Shown piece after piece: positions 26,049 to 34,426 of a stretch of DNA of 64,000 nucleotides (positions are counted from its first letter, which is position 1; each line of letters starts with the position of its first letter). The notes under the pieces were generated by a model. The model had not been told where the DNA came from. It made no database searches and worked only from the letters and a program-made list of their open reading frames with translations. Source of the stretch: Treponema sp. (GTDB lineage: Bacteria; Spirochaetota; Spirochaetia; Treponematales; Treponemataceae); assembly GCA_017449285.1 (NCBI GenBank), contig JAFSJX010000010.1, positions 62,001 through 126,000 on the forward strand, written 5' to 3'. A program made the position numbers and the translations under genes.

Positions 26049-26354
26049 ATGGGTTCATTGCAGATTGACATTCTGGGCACATCTTTTGCAATTCAGGCGA
26101 ACGAGGACAGTCAGTATCTGAAGAGATTGCTCGATTACTACCGCCGTATCGCAGAACAAATTGAACAAAGCGGCTCCCTCAAAAGTCCTCTGCAGGCATC
26201 AATTCTTGCAGGAATCACCCTTTGCGATGAACTCTACAAAGAAAAATCAAAGAACCAGCAGATTTCCCAGCACATCACCAGTTCGCCGAGCGATGATGAG
26301 ACCGAGCGGCTGACCATTGAGATGATTAAAAAAATCGACCAGGCATTAGGCTGA
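26049..26354 (+). CDS. zapA: Cell division protein ZapA
   Basis: 101 residues. N-terminal GSLQIDILGTSFAIQANEDSQYLKRLLDYY matches the ZapA beta-hairpin and helix, followed by a long C-terminal helix (LILAGITLCDEL region onward, ending IKKIDQALG). ZapA cross-links FtsZ filaments. Its TGA overlaps the next ATG by one base (TGATG). Small, divergent protein; the N-terminal motif and the coiled-coil neighbour support the call. Confidence 0.85.
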   Translation: MGSLQIDILGTSFAIQANEDSQYLKRLLDYYRRIAEQIEQSGSLKSPLQASILAGITLCDELYKEKSKNQQISQHITSSPSDDETERLTIEMIKKIDQALG

Positions 26355-26893
26355 TGTTTTCCGTCTGGATTGATGCAGATTCCTGTCCAAAGCAAGTCCG
26401 CGAATACGTTTTCCGATACACGCAAAAACATTCCGTGCCGCTTTTTTTTGTGGCGAACCGTGCGATTCCCCTGCCCTTCGGCCACACCGAAGAAACGCCG
26501 CAGACAGCGGAATACAAATGTTTTTTTTCGATGATTGTATGCGAGGCAAGCGACCAAGCGGCAGACGACTATATTTTCTCACATTGCCAGAAAGACGACA
26601 TCGTGATTACGAGGGATATTCCGTTTGCCGCGCGGCTTATTGAAAAACAGATTCTGGTGATGAATGACCGCGGCAACGTGTTCTCCAAGGAAAATATTGG
26701 TGAGCGGTTGAGCGAACGCAATTTTATGATGAACCTTGCGGAAATCGGTCTTGACGGCGGAAGAAAAAAATCAGATTACGGCAAAAAGGAATTCGACAAA
26801 TTTTGCCGCGCCTTTGACAAAGATTTTTCGCAAAAACTGATGAACGAGCGGTACAAAACCACGCAAAAAACTGACGGCAAAAATGGAAACTAG
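26354..26893 (+). CDS. YaiI/YqxD-family (DUF188) protein
   Basis: 179 residues. Family motifs: N-terminal VWIDADSCP, ANRAIPLP, DDYIFSHCQKDDIVITRDIPFAARL, VMNDRGNVFSKENIGERLSERNFMMNLAE. The fold is PIN-like, and the two Asp near the N-terminus plus TRDIP resemble a metal site, but no activity is established for the family. It is coupled to zapA and converges on the HD-GYP gene with a 4-nt overlap of the 3' ends. Confidence 0.9.
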   Translation: MFSVWIDADSCPKQVREYVFRYTQKHSVPLFFVANRAIPLPFGHTEETPQTAEYKCFFSMIVCEASDQAADDYIFSHCQKDDIVITRDIPFAARLIEKQILVMNDRGNVFSKENIGERLSERNFMMNLAEIGLDGGRKKSDYGKKEFDKFCRAFDKDFSQKLMNERYKTTQKTDGKNGN

Positions 26894-28128
26894 TTCGTAG
26901 TATTCTTTGCGGAATTGATGGCAAGGATGCGTTCTTTTACCTGCATAAAGGCAAGCACCACTTCCGGGTCAAACTGCAAGCCAGAAAGATTTTGAATTTC
27001 CATAAAGGTATCTTCAATTGACCACGCCTCTTTGTACACACGTTTGTGGCTCAAAGCGTCAAATACATCGGCAAGGGCAACGATTCTTGCGGCAAGCGGG
27101 ATTTCCTCACCTTTGAGCGGCTTTCCTTTGGGAACAGGCTCTTCAATGATGTACTTACTGTAGTCAAAGTCACCGGGATAGCCTTTGTCGCTTCCGTCCC
27201 ACCACTCATGATGATACAGACACACATCACGCGCCATCTCATCCAGCGGAGATTCTGGTCTGGTAAAAAGCAATGCACCGATACAGGTATGCCCCATCAT
27301 TATGGCGCGCTCACGGTCGTCAAATCGCGGGCTGACTTTTTTAAGGATTTTATCGGAGACCCCGACCTTGCCCAAGTCATGGCATTTCGCGGCAATTTTA
27401 AGCATGTCACGGAAACGCTGCTGCTCCTGATTGGGAATATTGTGGTTCAATGCCCAGCGGTCATAAATCTCAATCGCAAAATCAGACACACGCTCAACAT
27501 GCGCACCAGTTTCACGAGGGTCTCTGAATTCCGCCATGCGCTGCATACGCATAATCATATTATTGGTAAGATATGCGTGTTCAAGAGCCTGCGTTGCATT
27601 CGTCGCAAAATGAGTGATGTACAGTTCAGCATTTTTGTCGAATTCGATGACGTTTCCTTCCTCATCCTGCGCATTGATAACCTGCAAGACACCGAGCGTC
27701 CGACCATTCGCCATTTTTAGCGGTAAAGTCAGCATGGATTTGGTGCGGTAGCCAGTCGTCACGTCAGTTGATTTATTGAAAGAATACGGCGCACCTTCGG
27801 GAATATGATACGCGTCCTTTATGTTGATAATTTCGCCGTTCACCACGCAAGAACCGGCTATCGTTGAATTGGTAATCGGGAATGAGAACGCCACATAGGG
27901 AAGTTTGTCGCCGGAATCCAGTTTGCGAAGTTGGGTGTCGTTCTGCGCGTATTTAATCTTCAGATTTTCGCCGTCAACGACATAGATAGAACCTGCATCA
28001 GCACGGACAATTCCCCGCGCCTCGGTCAAAAGGCGTTCCAACAGAACATCGACATCCTGAATTTCGTTGAGAATTTTTTCTGTCTCGATAATTGTTTGCA
28101 GTTTCTGCTCTCGTTCCGAGGTCTTCAT
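26890..28128 (-). CDS. GAF-HD-GYP protein, probable cyclic-di-GMP phosphodiesterase
   Basis: 412 residues. Residues about 10-180 form a GAF domain (LLERLLTEARGIVRADAGSIYVVD, SMLTLPLKMANGRTLGVLQVIN). Residues about 205-405 form the HD-GYP domain with CHDLGKVGVSDKILKK (HD), MGHTCIGA, and HHEWWDGSDKGYPG. There is an extra stretch of about 15 residues (from DFDYSKYI to PKGKPLKG) between GYPG and the EIPLAARIVALADVFDALSH motif. HD-GYP enzymes hydrolyse c-di-GMP and often control motility. The insertion near the active site may change regulation. No TM is present. Confidence 0.9.
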   Translation of the reverse strand: MKTSEREQKLQTIIETEKILNEIQDVDVLLERLLTEARGIVRADAGSIYVVDGENLKIKYAQNDTQLRKLDSGDKLPYVAFSFPITNSTIAGSCVVNGEIINIKDAYHIPEGAPYSFNKSTDVTTGYRTKSMLTLPLKMANGRTLGVLQVINAQDEEGNVIEFDKNAELYITHFATNATQALEHAYLTNNMIMRMQRMAEFRDPRETGAHVERVSDFAIEIYDRWALNHNIPNQEQQRFRDMLKIAAKCHDLGKVGVSDKILKKVSPRFDDRERAIMMGHTCIGALLFTRPESPLDEMARDVCLYHHEWWDGSDKGYPGDFDYSKYIIEEPVPKGKPLKGEEIPLAARIVALADVFDALSHKRVYKEAWSIEDTFMEIQNLSGLQFDPEVVLAFMQVKERILAINSAKNTTN

Positions 28129-28199
28129 TTTTTTTGATTCCTACTTTCTTACTATTTTATCCTATTTTTTACAATTAGTCCAATGATTTTGAATAAAAT

Positions 28200-29045
28200 T
28201 TATACAATTTTGCGAACTTTTTTCAGCAGAGAAAAATATAGCGGACCGGCTCCCCCCGCCTTGTCGGGAAGAATATGCGCCCCAAAGTCAGTCCGCTCAT
28301 ATCCGGGAAGTTCTTTTTGCTCAATCATGCATCGTTTGTAGCAGTCAGAATGAATGAGAGGCTTGCAAATCTTCGCGTCATCAAATTTCTTGACCAAACG
28401 GGAGATAACGCCGTCATTTTCTTCGGGAGAAAGCGCACAAGTGGCATACAGAAGAAATCCATCGGGACGGAGCATTCGCCACGCAGAGGAAAGCAATGCC
28501 CACTGTGCCATCGCAAGTGTTTTGATTCTGGAGGGCGACCATTCCGAAAGATACGAGTTGTCAGCAAGCACATGCCTCTCTGATGAACAGGGCGCATCCA
28601 GCAGAATCGCGTCAAAACATTCCTGTTTGGCAAGACACATCTTTGCCGCATCGTGGCACGTAATCCTTACCCGCTCGCGGACAGACGGCAGAAGACAACA
28701 GTCACACACCCTGAGCAAACGGTTCTTACGCTCTGGGGAACGCTCGTTTGAAAGCAAGGTCGCCTCGTCACCCATGCCAGAAGCAATCACCAGCGTCTTA
28801 CCTCCAGGAGCGGCACACATATCGAGGATTGATTCTGCATGTTCAAGCGGAAGCGTCACTGCGGCACGGACACTGGCAGAATCCAAAAAATACGTCTCCT
28901 CGCCCCCGCAGTTCCAAGAAACATGATCAGGCTCGGCTTGCAATGCCGTTTTCAGAGCCGGCCAGCGTTCTCCAAACAAACCTGAATAATACTGCTCAAA
29001 GCCGTTTTCACCTGACAGTTTCTGTTTTTTTTGGGACTGCTTCAT
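28200..29045 (-). CDS. RNA m5C methyltransferase, NOL1/NOP2/Sun family (NSUN-like)
   Basis: 281 residues. SAM motif I is LDMCAAPGGKTLVIA. The two cysteines used by this family are present: motif IV DAPCSSERH and motif VI YATCALSPEEND. The nucleophilic Cys is kept in TCA, where most members have TCS. There is no N-terminal PUA or NusB domain as in RsmB/RsmF, so its target (rRNA or tRNA) cannot be assigned; the SSERH motif and short length resemble organellar NSUN3/NSUN4. ATG overlaps the GH3 gene stop by 4 nt, so it is the last gene of the tat cluster transcript. Confidence 0.85.
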   Translation of the reverse strand: MKQSQKKQKLSGENGFEQYYSGLFGERWPALKTALQAEPDHVSWNCGGEETYFLDSASVRAAVTLPLEHAESILDMCAAPGGKTLVIASGMGDEATLLSNERSPERKNRLLRVCDCCLLPSVRERVRITCHDAAKMCLAKQECFDAILLDAPCSSERHVLADNSYLSEWSPSRIKTLAMAQWALLSSAWRMLRPDGFLLYATCALSPEENDGVISRLVKKFDDAKICKPLIHSDCYKRCMIEQKELPGYERTDFGAHILPDKAGGAGPLYFSLLKKVRKIV

Positions 29046-30481
29046 TTATAGAACTCCATCCCGTCATCATAGGCAGACTGAAACGCGGCTTTATCGAACG
29101 GCGGAAAATCAGGCGCGGCGGAAACAATGTACGCAGGATTCATCGGATTGGTTTCGCCTTTTTCATTCAGGACGGGAACGAACTGCAAAAGTTCCGCCTT
29201 AATTTTGTAGGCAATCACGCGGCAGACAGATTCGTTTATTTTCTGGGCAAGTCGTTTTGCCGCCGCCCGCTCATCGTCCGAAAGCGTTTCCGTTTCAGCA
29301 GATTTTGCAAGCAGAACACCCGCCACACTGCCGAACGTCTTTTCGCTGAGCATAATGCAGTCTACGCCCGCATCAATCGCGCTCACCACGGCAACTTCAG
29401 GGGGATAGCCGTTATCAGAAAGCGCGCCCATAAAGATGTCGTCGGAAAAAATCAACTTGACAGAATTGTTCCATGAAGAATCGGCAGAACACAGCAAGGA
29501 GCGGGCAGAGTGAATCCAAAACGGCGAAAAACAGGCGGGAATCTGCGTTTTTTCAGAAAGTGACACCGCACTGGAAGAAGATTCTTCGGGCGCAGGAACA
29601 ATACGGGCGATAATGTGGCTCATCAGCAGGGCAGAAGACAACGGCGCAAGATGTGAAAAAGGCTCGGTAAGCGTAAACATATCCTGCGAAGACAAATCAA
29701 TCTGAGGAAGCCCGGAATGCGGGTCAGTATTGTTGTTTCCCGGAAAATGCTTCAAGACGACCGCAATACCGTTCTCTTCATACGCGCTCACCACCGCCTT
29801 ACCATAGGAAAGGACTTGCTCCAGCGTTCCAAACGTGCGCGTCCCCAAAAAATCGCGGTTGGAATCAGTCTCTACTTCAACCACAGGAGCAAGATTCATC
29901 TGAATGCCCAGTTCGCGGAGCTGACGTGCCTGAGCAGCATACAAATCATGCGCACGCTCTGCGGAAAACCATTCGGTCACTTTTTTCTGCGAGACAAGGT
30001 TGCTCGTAATGCCGCGCAGACGGTTCACATAGCCGCCTTCCTGGTCAATCGCAATGTATGGAGGGACGAAATTATTTTCCGCATAGAAGCGGCGGATTGA
30101 ATCGGTATAGGCGCGGATTTTTTCGGGAGAATCGGAAATATTATAGGAAAAAAGCAGGCAACCACCTGGAACAAGCGCATCTCCCTCGTCATTTCTTCCG
30201 AAAAGCGCACCCGTCTTTTCCACAGGGAAAAATTCAGCGTCTCCCTCAATATTCACTAAAAAGAGCTGGGAAATTCTCTGTTCATCGCTTAAAGCCGCGA
30301 CAAAATCAGAAACCGCTTTTTGTTTTGCCGCATCATCGCGCTCACGGGCAAGACGTTCTTGTTCCGCAGGGTCAGTTTTTTTGCACGAAACAAGCGATGG
30401 CACGAAAAAAGTAGCCAAAAACAAAGCCGACAGCACACAAACCATCGGCTTAGCACACGAAACGCGGCTCACGCTTTTCAT
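29042..30481 (-). CDS. GH3-family beta-N-acetylhexosaminidase-like lipoprotein
   Basis: 479 residues from ATG 30481, which overlaps the permease TGA (ATGA). The signal peptide ends with lipobox SLVSC, so it is probably lipidated. It has the GH3 core: IDQEGGYVNRLRG, APVVEVETDSNRDFLGTRTFG, LKHFPGNNNTDPHSGLPQID (cut to the KHFPG and D-x-H elements), and SDDIFMGAL with the likely nucleophile Asp. NagZ-type enzymes recycle peptidoglycan in the cytoplasm; a lipoprotein version would act outside the membrane. Its coupling to a TRAP-type transporter suggests it may release a product that the transporter takes up. That link is inference. Confidence 0.85.
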   Translation of the reverse strand: MKSVSRVSCAKPMVCVLSALFLATFFVPSLVSCKKTDPAEQERLARERDDAAKQKAVSDFVAALSDEQRISQLFLVNIEGDAEFFPVEKTGALFGRNDEGDALVPGGCLLFSYNISDSPEKIRAYTDSIRRFYAENNFVPPYIAIDQEGGYVNRLRGITSNLVSQKKVTEWFSAERAHDLYAAQARQLRELGIQMNLAPVVEVETDSNRDFLGTRTFGTLEQVLSYGKAVVSAYEENGIAVVLKHFPGNNNTDPHSGLPQIDLSSQDMFTLTEPFSHLAPLSSALLMSHIIARIVPAPEESSSSAVSLSEKTQIPACFSPFWIHSARSLLCSADSSWNNSVKLIFSDDIFMGALSDNGYPPEVAVVSAIDAGVDCIMLSEKTFGSVAGVLLAKSAETETLSDDERAAAKRLAQKINESVCRVIAYKIKAELLQFVPVLNEKGETNPMNPAYIVSAAPDFPPFDKAAFQSAYDDGMEFYK

Positions 30482-32316
30482 CCTAAGAGAACCGAAGTGA
30501 ACCACGGCACATAAGTGACCAAAAGCAGCACCACAAACTGCACGAGCAGGAACGGCACAACGCCCCTAATGACCTTGGGAAGCGGTTTTCCAAACGTATA
30601 GGACGAAATGAACAAATCCATGCCGACCGGCGGAGTCAAAAATCCGATGGAAAGATTCATCAAGAAGATAACGCCCGCATGGAACGGGGAAAGTCCAAAA
30701 TATTCGGTAATCGGAAGCAAAAGCGGAGAAACAATCAGAATCGCGCTGAACATATCCATAAGGCAGCCCACAATCAGAAGTACGATGTTCATCAGAATGA
30801 GGAACACATACTTGTTTGTCACGGTCGCCGTAATCGCATCGGTGACGATGACGGGAATGTTTGCGTCCAAAATGTAATAGGAGATGCCCGAAGCCGCACC
30901 AAGAATGAACAGTACGCCACCCGAAATCGGAATGCTCTCTGCAATCACTTCAAGCGATTTTTTAAACGTGTAATCACGCCGCACCACCGTAGAAAGCAGA
31001 TAGGCATAGAACACCGCGAACGCAGAGGTCTCAAACAAATCGAACACGCCAAGGAAATAGAAAATGATGATAAAAAGCGGCATCAGAAGTTCGGGAATGC
31101 TGTTGAGGATAGCCTTACCGATTGCTGGCATAGAAAATTTCGCGCGGTCTTTCTGATTGTCATAGACCACGCCCATCACAATCATCGCAATCATCATAAT
31201 GATGCCCGGAATAAGCGCTGCCTTGAACAAAGCAATCACATCGCCGTTTAAAAAGAAGATGTTTGTCGTTCCGTACATGATGATTGCCGCACTTGGCGGA
31301 AACAAAAGCCCAATCGCGCCGCTGGACGTAATCAATGCCTCCGCACGGTCTTTGTCATAGCCAGAGCCAGTCAATACGACGGAAAGCAATGAGCCAAGCG
31401 CAAGAATCGTTACGCCGGAAACACCGCTGAACGTACTGAAAAAGGTCATCACCAGAACTGCGGCGATAACCGTACCGCCCCTGAACCAGCCGAACAACGC
31501 CTTGAACAAATCGACATACCGCTGCCCTGCACTGCACTTCGCAAGGATATACCCCGCAATCGTAAAGAGCGGAATGGCGGCAATATTGCGGTCGGTGAAC
31601 ATACGGTAGGTTTCCAGCGGAATCTGGTCAGTGTAGCCGCCGTTCATAGAAAGCAGGATAAAGGCAATTCCCGCAAGCACGACAAAAAGCGGCATTCCAA
31701 GAAAAGCCAGCACCACAAAGAAAAGAATAAAAAGCACAAGGCATTTGCCCGCAACAAAATTCCAGCCGTTAAAAATTGCATACAACGAGGGAACATTCTC
31801 CACGCCAAAGAGATAATACAGGATACCTGTAATCGCTCCCATCGAAAGCAGGATGCCGATAACCGCGCCCACAATCGTAGAAATCAACTTTTCTTTCTTT
31901 GAGCCGACCATAAACAGCATAAGCGCGTAGCACAACGGAAGAAAAATGAAAATGACTTTTACGGGAATTCCCCATACCTTTATACTGAACTGATCGGGAT
32001 TGAACAACTGGCAGATTGCATTGAAAAACAGCATGGTCAGAACAAAAACCGTCGCACCGTTTGCGATTGCCTCAGTCACTTTCCGCACATTTGCAGGCAA
32101 TTTCCCAGAGAACGAAGCCAAACTTAGGTGACGGTTTTCGCGCCACGTGATGACACCAGCCATACTTGCGAACAAAAAAACCAACTGGGCAATGCCGTAT
32201 TCAGAGCCCGGTACCTGCACGGAGGTAATTTTCTGCACCGCGTAAAAAATGAGCGGCAAAAAGGTCAGCAGACCGACAAAGATGACTTCAAGCGTATCCT
32301 CAATTTTTCGCAGCAT
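30478..32316 (-). CDS. TRAP transporter fused permease (DctQ-DctM), TatQM-like
   Basis: 612 residues. Residues about 1-170 give four hydrophobic segments typical of the small DctQ subunit. The rest is a DctM large permease with about twelve segments, including LAKCSAGQRYVDLFKALFGWFRGG, SGVSGVTILALGS, SSGAIGLLFPPSAAIIMYG and NLSIGFLTPPVGMDLFI. It uses an ion gradient to import a ligand delivered by the DctP-like protein encoded immediately upstream (start codon adjacent to its stop). Fused QM permeases next to tatT/tatP are the TPAT arrangement of T. pallidum. Confidence 0.93.
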   Translation of the reverse strand: MLRKIEDTLEVIFVGLLTFLPLIFYAVQKITSVQVPGSEYGIAQLVFLFASMAGVITWRENRHLSLASFSGKLPANVRKVTEAIANGATVFVLTMLFFNAICQLFNPDQFSIKVWGIPVKVIFIFLPLCYALMLFMVGSKKEKLISTIVGAVIGILLSMGAITGILYYLFGVENVPSLYAIFNGWNFVAGKCLVLFILFFVVLAFLGMPLFVVLAGIAFILLSMNGGYTDQIPLETYRMFTDRNIAAIPLFTIAGYILAKCSAGQRYVDLFKALFGWFRGGTVIAAVLVMTFFSTFSGVSGVTILALGSLLSVVLTGSGYDKDRAEALITSSGAIGLLFPPSAAIIMYGTTNIFFLNGDVIALFKAALIPGIIMMIAMIVMGVVYDNQKDRAKFSMPAIGKAILNSIPELLMPLFIIIFYFLGVFDLFETSAFAVFYAYLLSTVVRRDYTFKKSLEVIAESIPISGGVLFILGAASGISYYILDANIPVIVTDAITATVTNKYVFLILMNIVLLIVGCLMDMFSAILIVSPLLLPITEYFGLSPFHAGVIFLMNLSIGFLTPPVGMDLFISSYTFGKPLPKVIRGVVPFLLVQFVVLLLVTYVPWFTSVLLG

Positions 32317-33333
32317 TTATTCACCCCGATGTTTTTTGAGCAGCGCAACAACATCATCGTAGAATTTCTGATCCATAACGCCGGTCTTTGCAAGCGCAAA
32401 TGAATCGTGGCGCATAGATTCTTCCAGCGCGTTGCGCTCAGCGGGAGTAACGTCAACGACCGTCGCACCAGCCTTTCGGAGCAAATCCAAATATTCTTCG
32501 TCAGATTTTGCCGTTGCCGCGCGGAGTTTTTTCTGCGCTTCCTCAAATGCGGCGACCAGTTTGGGTCTGTCTTCCGCGGGAATGGAATTCCATGATTTTT
32601 CAGAGACGATGAACGCCACCATGATACAGGTAAACGGCACGTTCAGAATGTAGGGAACGGCCTTATAATACTGCGCGGCATAGCCGTACATCGGAATCGT
32701 ATAGAATCCTTCCACACCACCCGGACTTTTCATGCTGGAAAGCATTTTGCTGGAGGGAACATCCATCGTGGTATAGCCCGCAAGTTTATAGGCATCGGTC
32801 AGAGCCGCGACACCCATACCGCTTACACACAGACGCAATTTTTTCAGTTCCTCCGGCGTACGGACGGGCGACTTCGTAAAATAGTATGCCCAGCCAATCG
32901 GGAAATATCCCAAAAGCACCTGTCCTTTTTTCTGGAATTCTTTCGACACCTGCGGCTTAAAAGCCTCGTACACAAGGTCAACTTCTTCCTGGTCGCGGAA
33001 CAAAAACGGCACTGACAGCGTAAGAATGTGCGCATCAGGAGCCATGGAAGCCATGCCAAGGTTCGTAAAAATGCCGCCGTCAATCGGTGCTTTTTGCCCC
33101 GGGCGGACTGAATTCAATTTTTGGATAACGCCGTCCTCACCGCCCAACGCATTGGTGTTGAGAAACTGCATCGTCACACGACCGCCCGTTTGTTTTGCCC
33201 ATTCCTGAGCAAGCCGTTTTGCCTCTATTTCCCATGCCGAACGCGCGGGAGCGATTGATGCGATTTTCAGTGTCTGTGCAAACGTAAGCGCAGCCATACC
33301 AATCAAAAATGCTGTTACCACAAATTTCTTCAT
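32317..33333 (-). CDS. TRAP transporter substrate-binding protein, TatP/DctP-like
   Basis: 338 residues from ATG 33333 (AAGGAG 7-8 nt upstream). The signal peptide ends LTFAQ. It has the DctP features TLKIASIAPARSAWEIEAKRLA, PVRTPEELKKLRLCVSG, GGVEGFYTIPMYGYAAQYYKAV and VSEKSWNSIPAEDRPKL. The PEELKKLRLCVSG stretch replaces the usual DLKGLKIRV-P and carries the residue position where DctP proteins bind carboxylates with an Arg (here SPVRTPEEL and KLRLC). In TPAT systems this protein binds TatT, and a hydrophobic ligand is suspected. The ligand is unknown here. Confidence 0.9.
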   Translation of the reverse strand: MKKFVVTAFLIGMAALTFAQTLKIASIAPARSAWEIEAKRLAQEWAKQTGGRVTMQFLNTNALGGEDGVIQKLNSVRPGQKAPIDGGIFTNLGMASMAPDAHILTLSVPFLFRDQEEVDLVYEAFKPQVSKEFQKKGQVLLGYFPIGWAYYFTKSPVRTPEELKKLRLCVSGMGVAALTDAYKLAGYTTMDVPSSKMLSSMKSPGGVEGFYTIPMYGYAAQYYKAVPYILNVPFTCIMVAFIVSEKSWNSIPAEDRPKLVAAFEEAQKKLRAATAKSDEEYLDLLRKAGATVVDVTPAERNALEESMRHDSFALAKTGVMDQKFYDDVVALLKKHRGE

Positions 33334-33368
33334 TTTTTTCTCCTTAATAATATGAACAACGGCAGCGA

Positions 33369-34340
33369 TTACCACTGCACAAAATAATCACCTTTATGCG
33401 CCTGCAACCACCGTGCCTTGTTCTGGGAAATCGTGGTCATCAGACGGGAAGAAGGATTATCATCAGGATTGATGGCAAGAGCCTTCGCCAAAGCATCGTC
33501 AAATTCTTTTTCGTCTCCGTTAGGAACACAAACGGCTGTCGCATAGGTTACATACGGACTGGGGGTTTTTCCGCCGGAAACACGCATTTCTTCTTCGTAA
33601 CACTGCATTCCGCGCTCTGGGTCGCCGCCAAAGTCTCCGGGAGCAGACATATAGAAATTGAACAGCACGTCCCAGATTGCTCCACCATTGTAGTCGGGAT
33701 TGATTTGTGCGGCTCTTTCCAAAATGGCGACAGCAGGAGCAAGCCCCGAAATCAAATCGGGATTCAGAATGTCAAGGCTGAATGCGGCAAGCCAGCCCGC
33801 ACCGCACCAGTAGGCGGCATCCACATCATTCTTGTCCATTTTTGCGGTCATCGCCTTAATCTGCTCTTCGTCATCGCTCAGCATTGCCGCCTTAAACCCC
33901 TTGTGCCGCCCCTCAAGAAAATCAAGTTCCATGTCGCGCCCGCGAAGGTAGTGCAGTTTTGCGCGCTCATATTCTGCGTTCTGCTTATCAAATTCGTCCA
34001 CACCAAGAGAATCCGCAGGAGTCTGCACAAAAGCGTTCGCATACATCACGTTGAGCGAGCCTGTCATATAGGAAAGCCCAAGATGGTCGGGATTCTGTTT
34101 CTGAAGAATTTCGTACAGTTTTAACACAGTGGGGAAAAAGTCACCCACAAGGATAACATCGGTTTCCCCCGTCAAGGCAAGCATGGGGTCATTTACGGAT
34201 GCTTTTTTTGCAATGGACTTGCCGTTTTTTTTGTAGCCTGAAAGTGAATTGCCGATGGAATTCGTCACACAAGATGGAAGCAGAGAAAATGCCAAAAGAG
34301 CAAAAATCATGCCCATCATAGTCTTTGATGTTTTCTTCAT
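33369..34340 (-). CDS. TatT-like lipoprotein of a TPAT (TPR-associated TRAP) transporter
   Basis: 323 residues, ATG 34340. Lipobox LLPSC makes it a lipoprotein. The mature part is helical with TPR-like repeats (VLKLYEILQKQNPDHLGLSYMTGSLNVMYANAF trimmed; AVAILERAAQINPDYNGGAIWDVLFNFYMSAPG; ALAKALAINPDDNPSSRL). T. pallidum TatT (Tp0956) has this build and partners TatP (Tp0957). The family trimerises and has a ligand pore. It is first in the transcript. TATAAT ends 8 nt before its ATG. Confidence 0.88.
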   Translation of the reverse strand: MKKTSKTMMGMIFALLAFSLLPSCVTNSIGNSLSGYKKNGKSIAKKASVNDPMLALTGETDVILVGDFFPTVLKLYEILQKQNPDHLGLSYMTGSLNVMYANAFVQTPADSLGVDEFDKQNAEYERAKLHYLRGRDMELDFLEGRHKGFKAAMLSDDEEQIKAMTAKMDKNDVDAAYWCGAGWLAAFSLDILNPDLISGLAPAVAILERAAQINPDYNGGAIWDVLFNFYMSAPGDFGGDPERGMQCYEEEMRVSGGKTPSPYVTYATAVCVPNGDEKEFDDALAKALAINPDDNPSSRLMTTISQNKARWLQAHKGDYFVQW

Positions 34341-34348
34341 AACGACCT

Positions 34349-34377
34349 ATTATAGTCAAATAAAAAGATTTACACAA
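34349..34377 (-). promoter_or_regulatory. Promoter of the tatT operon (near-leaderless)
   Basis: Minus strand TTGTGT (34372-34377), 17 bp, TATAAT (34349-34354), 8 nt to ATG. Its -35 overlaps that of the divergent SDR gene. Confidence 0.6.
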
Positions 34378-34397
34378 CCCGTCAAGCGATTTATACT
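34369..34397 (+). promoter_or_regulatory. Promoter of the short-chain dehydrogenase gene
   Basis: TTTACA (34369-34374), 17 bp, TATACT (34392-34397). The leader carries AGAGGA before ATG 34427. It overlaps the tatT -35 by 3 bp. Confidence 0.6.
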
Positions 34398-34426
34398 ATT
34401 ATATATCTCTTTCAGAGGACGACACG

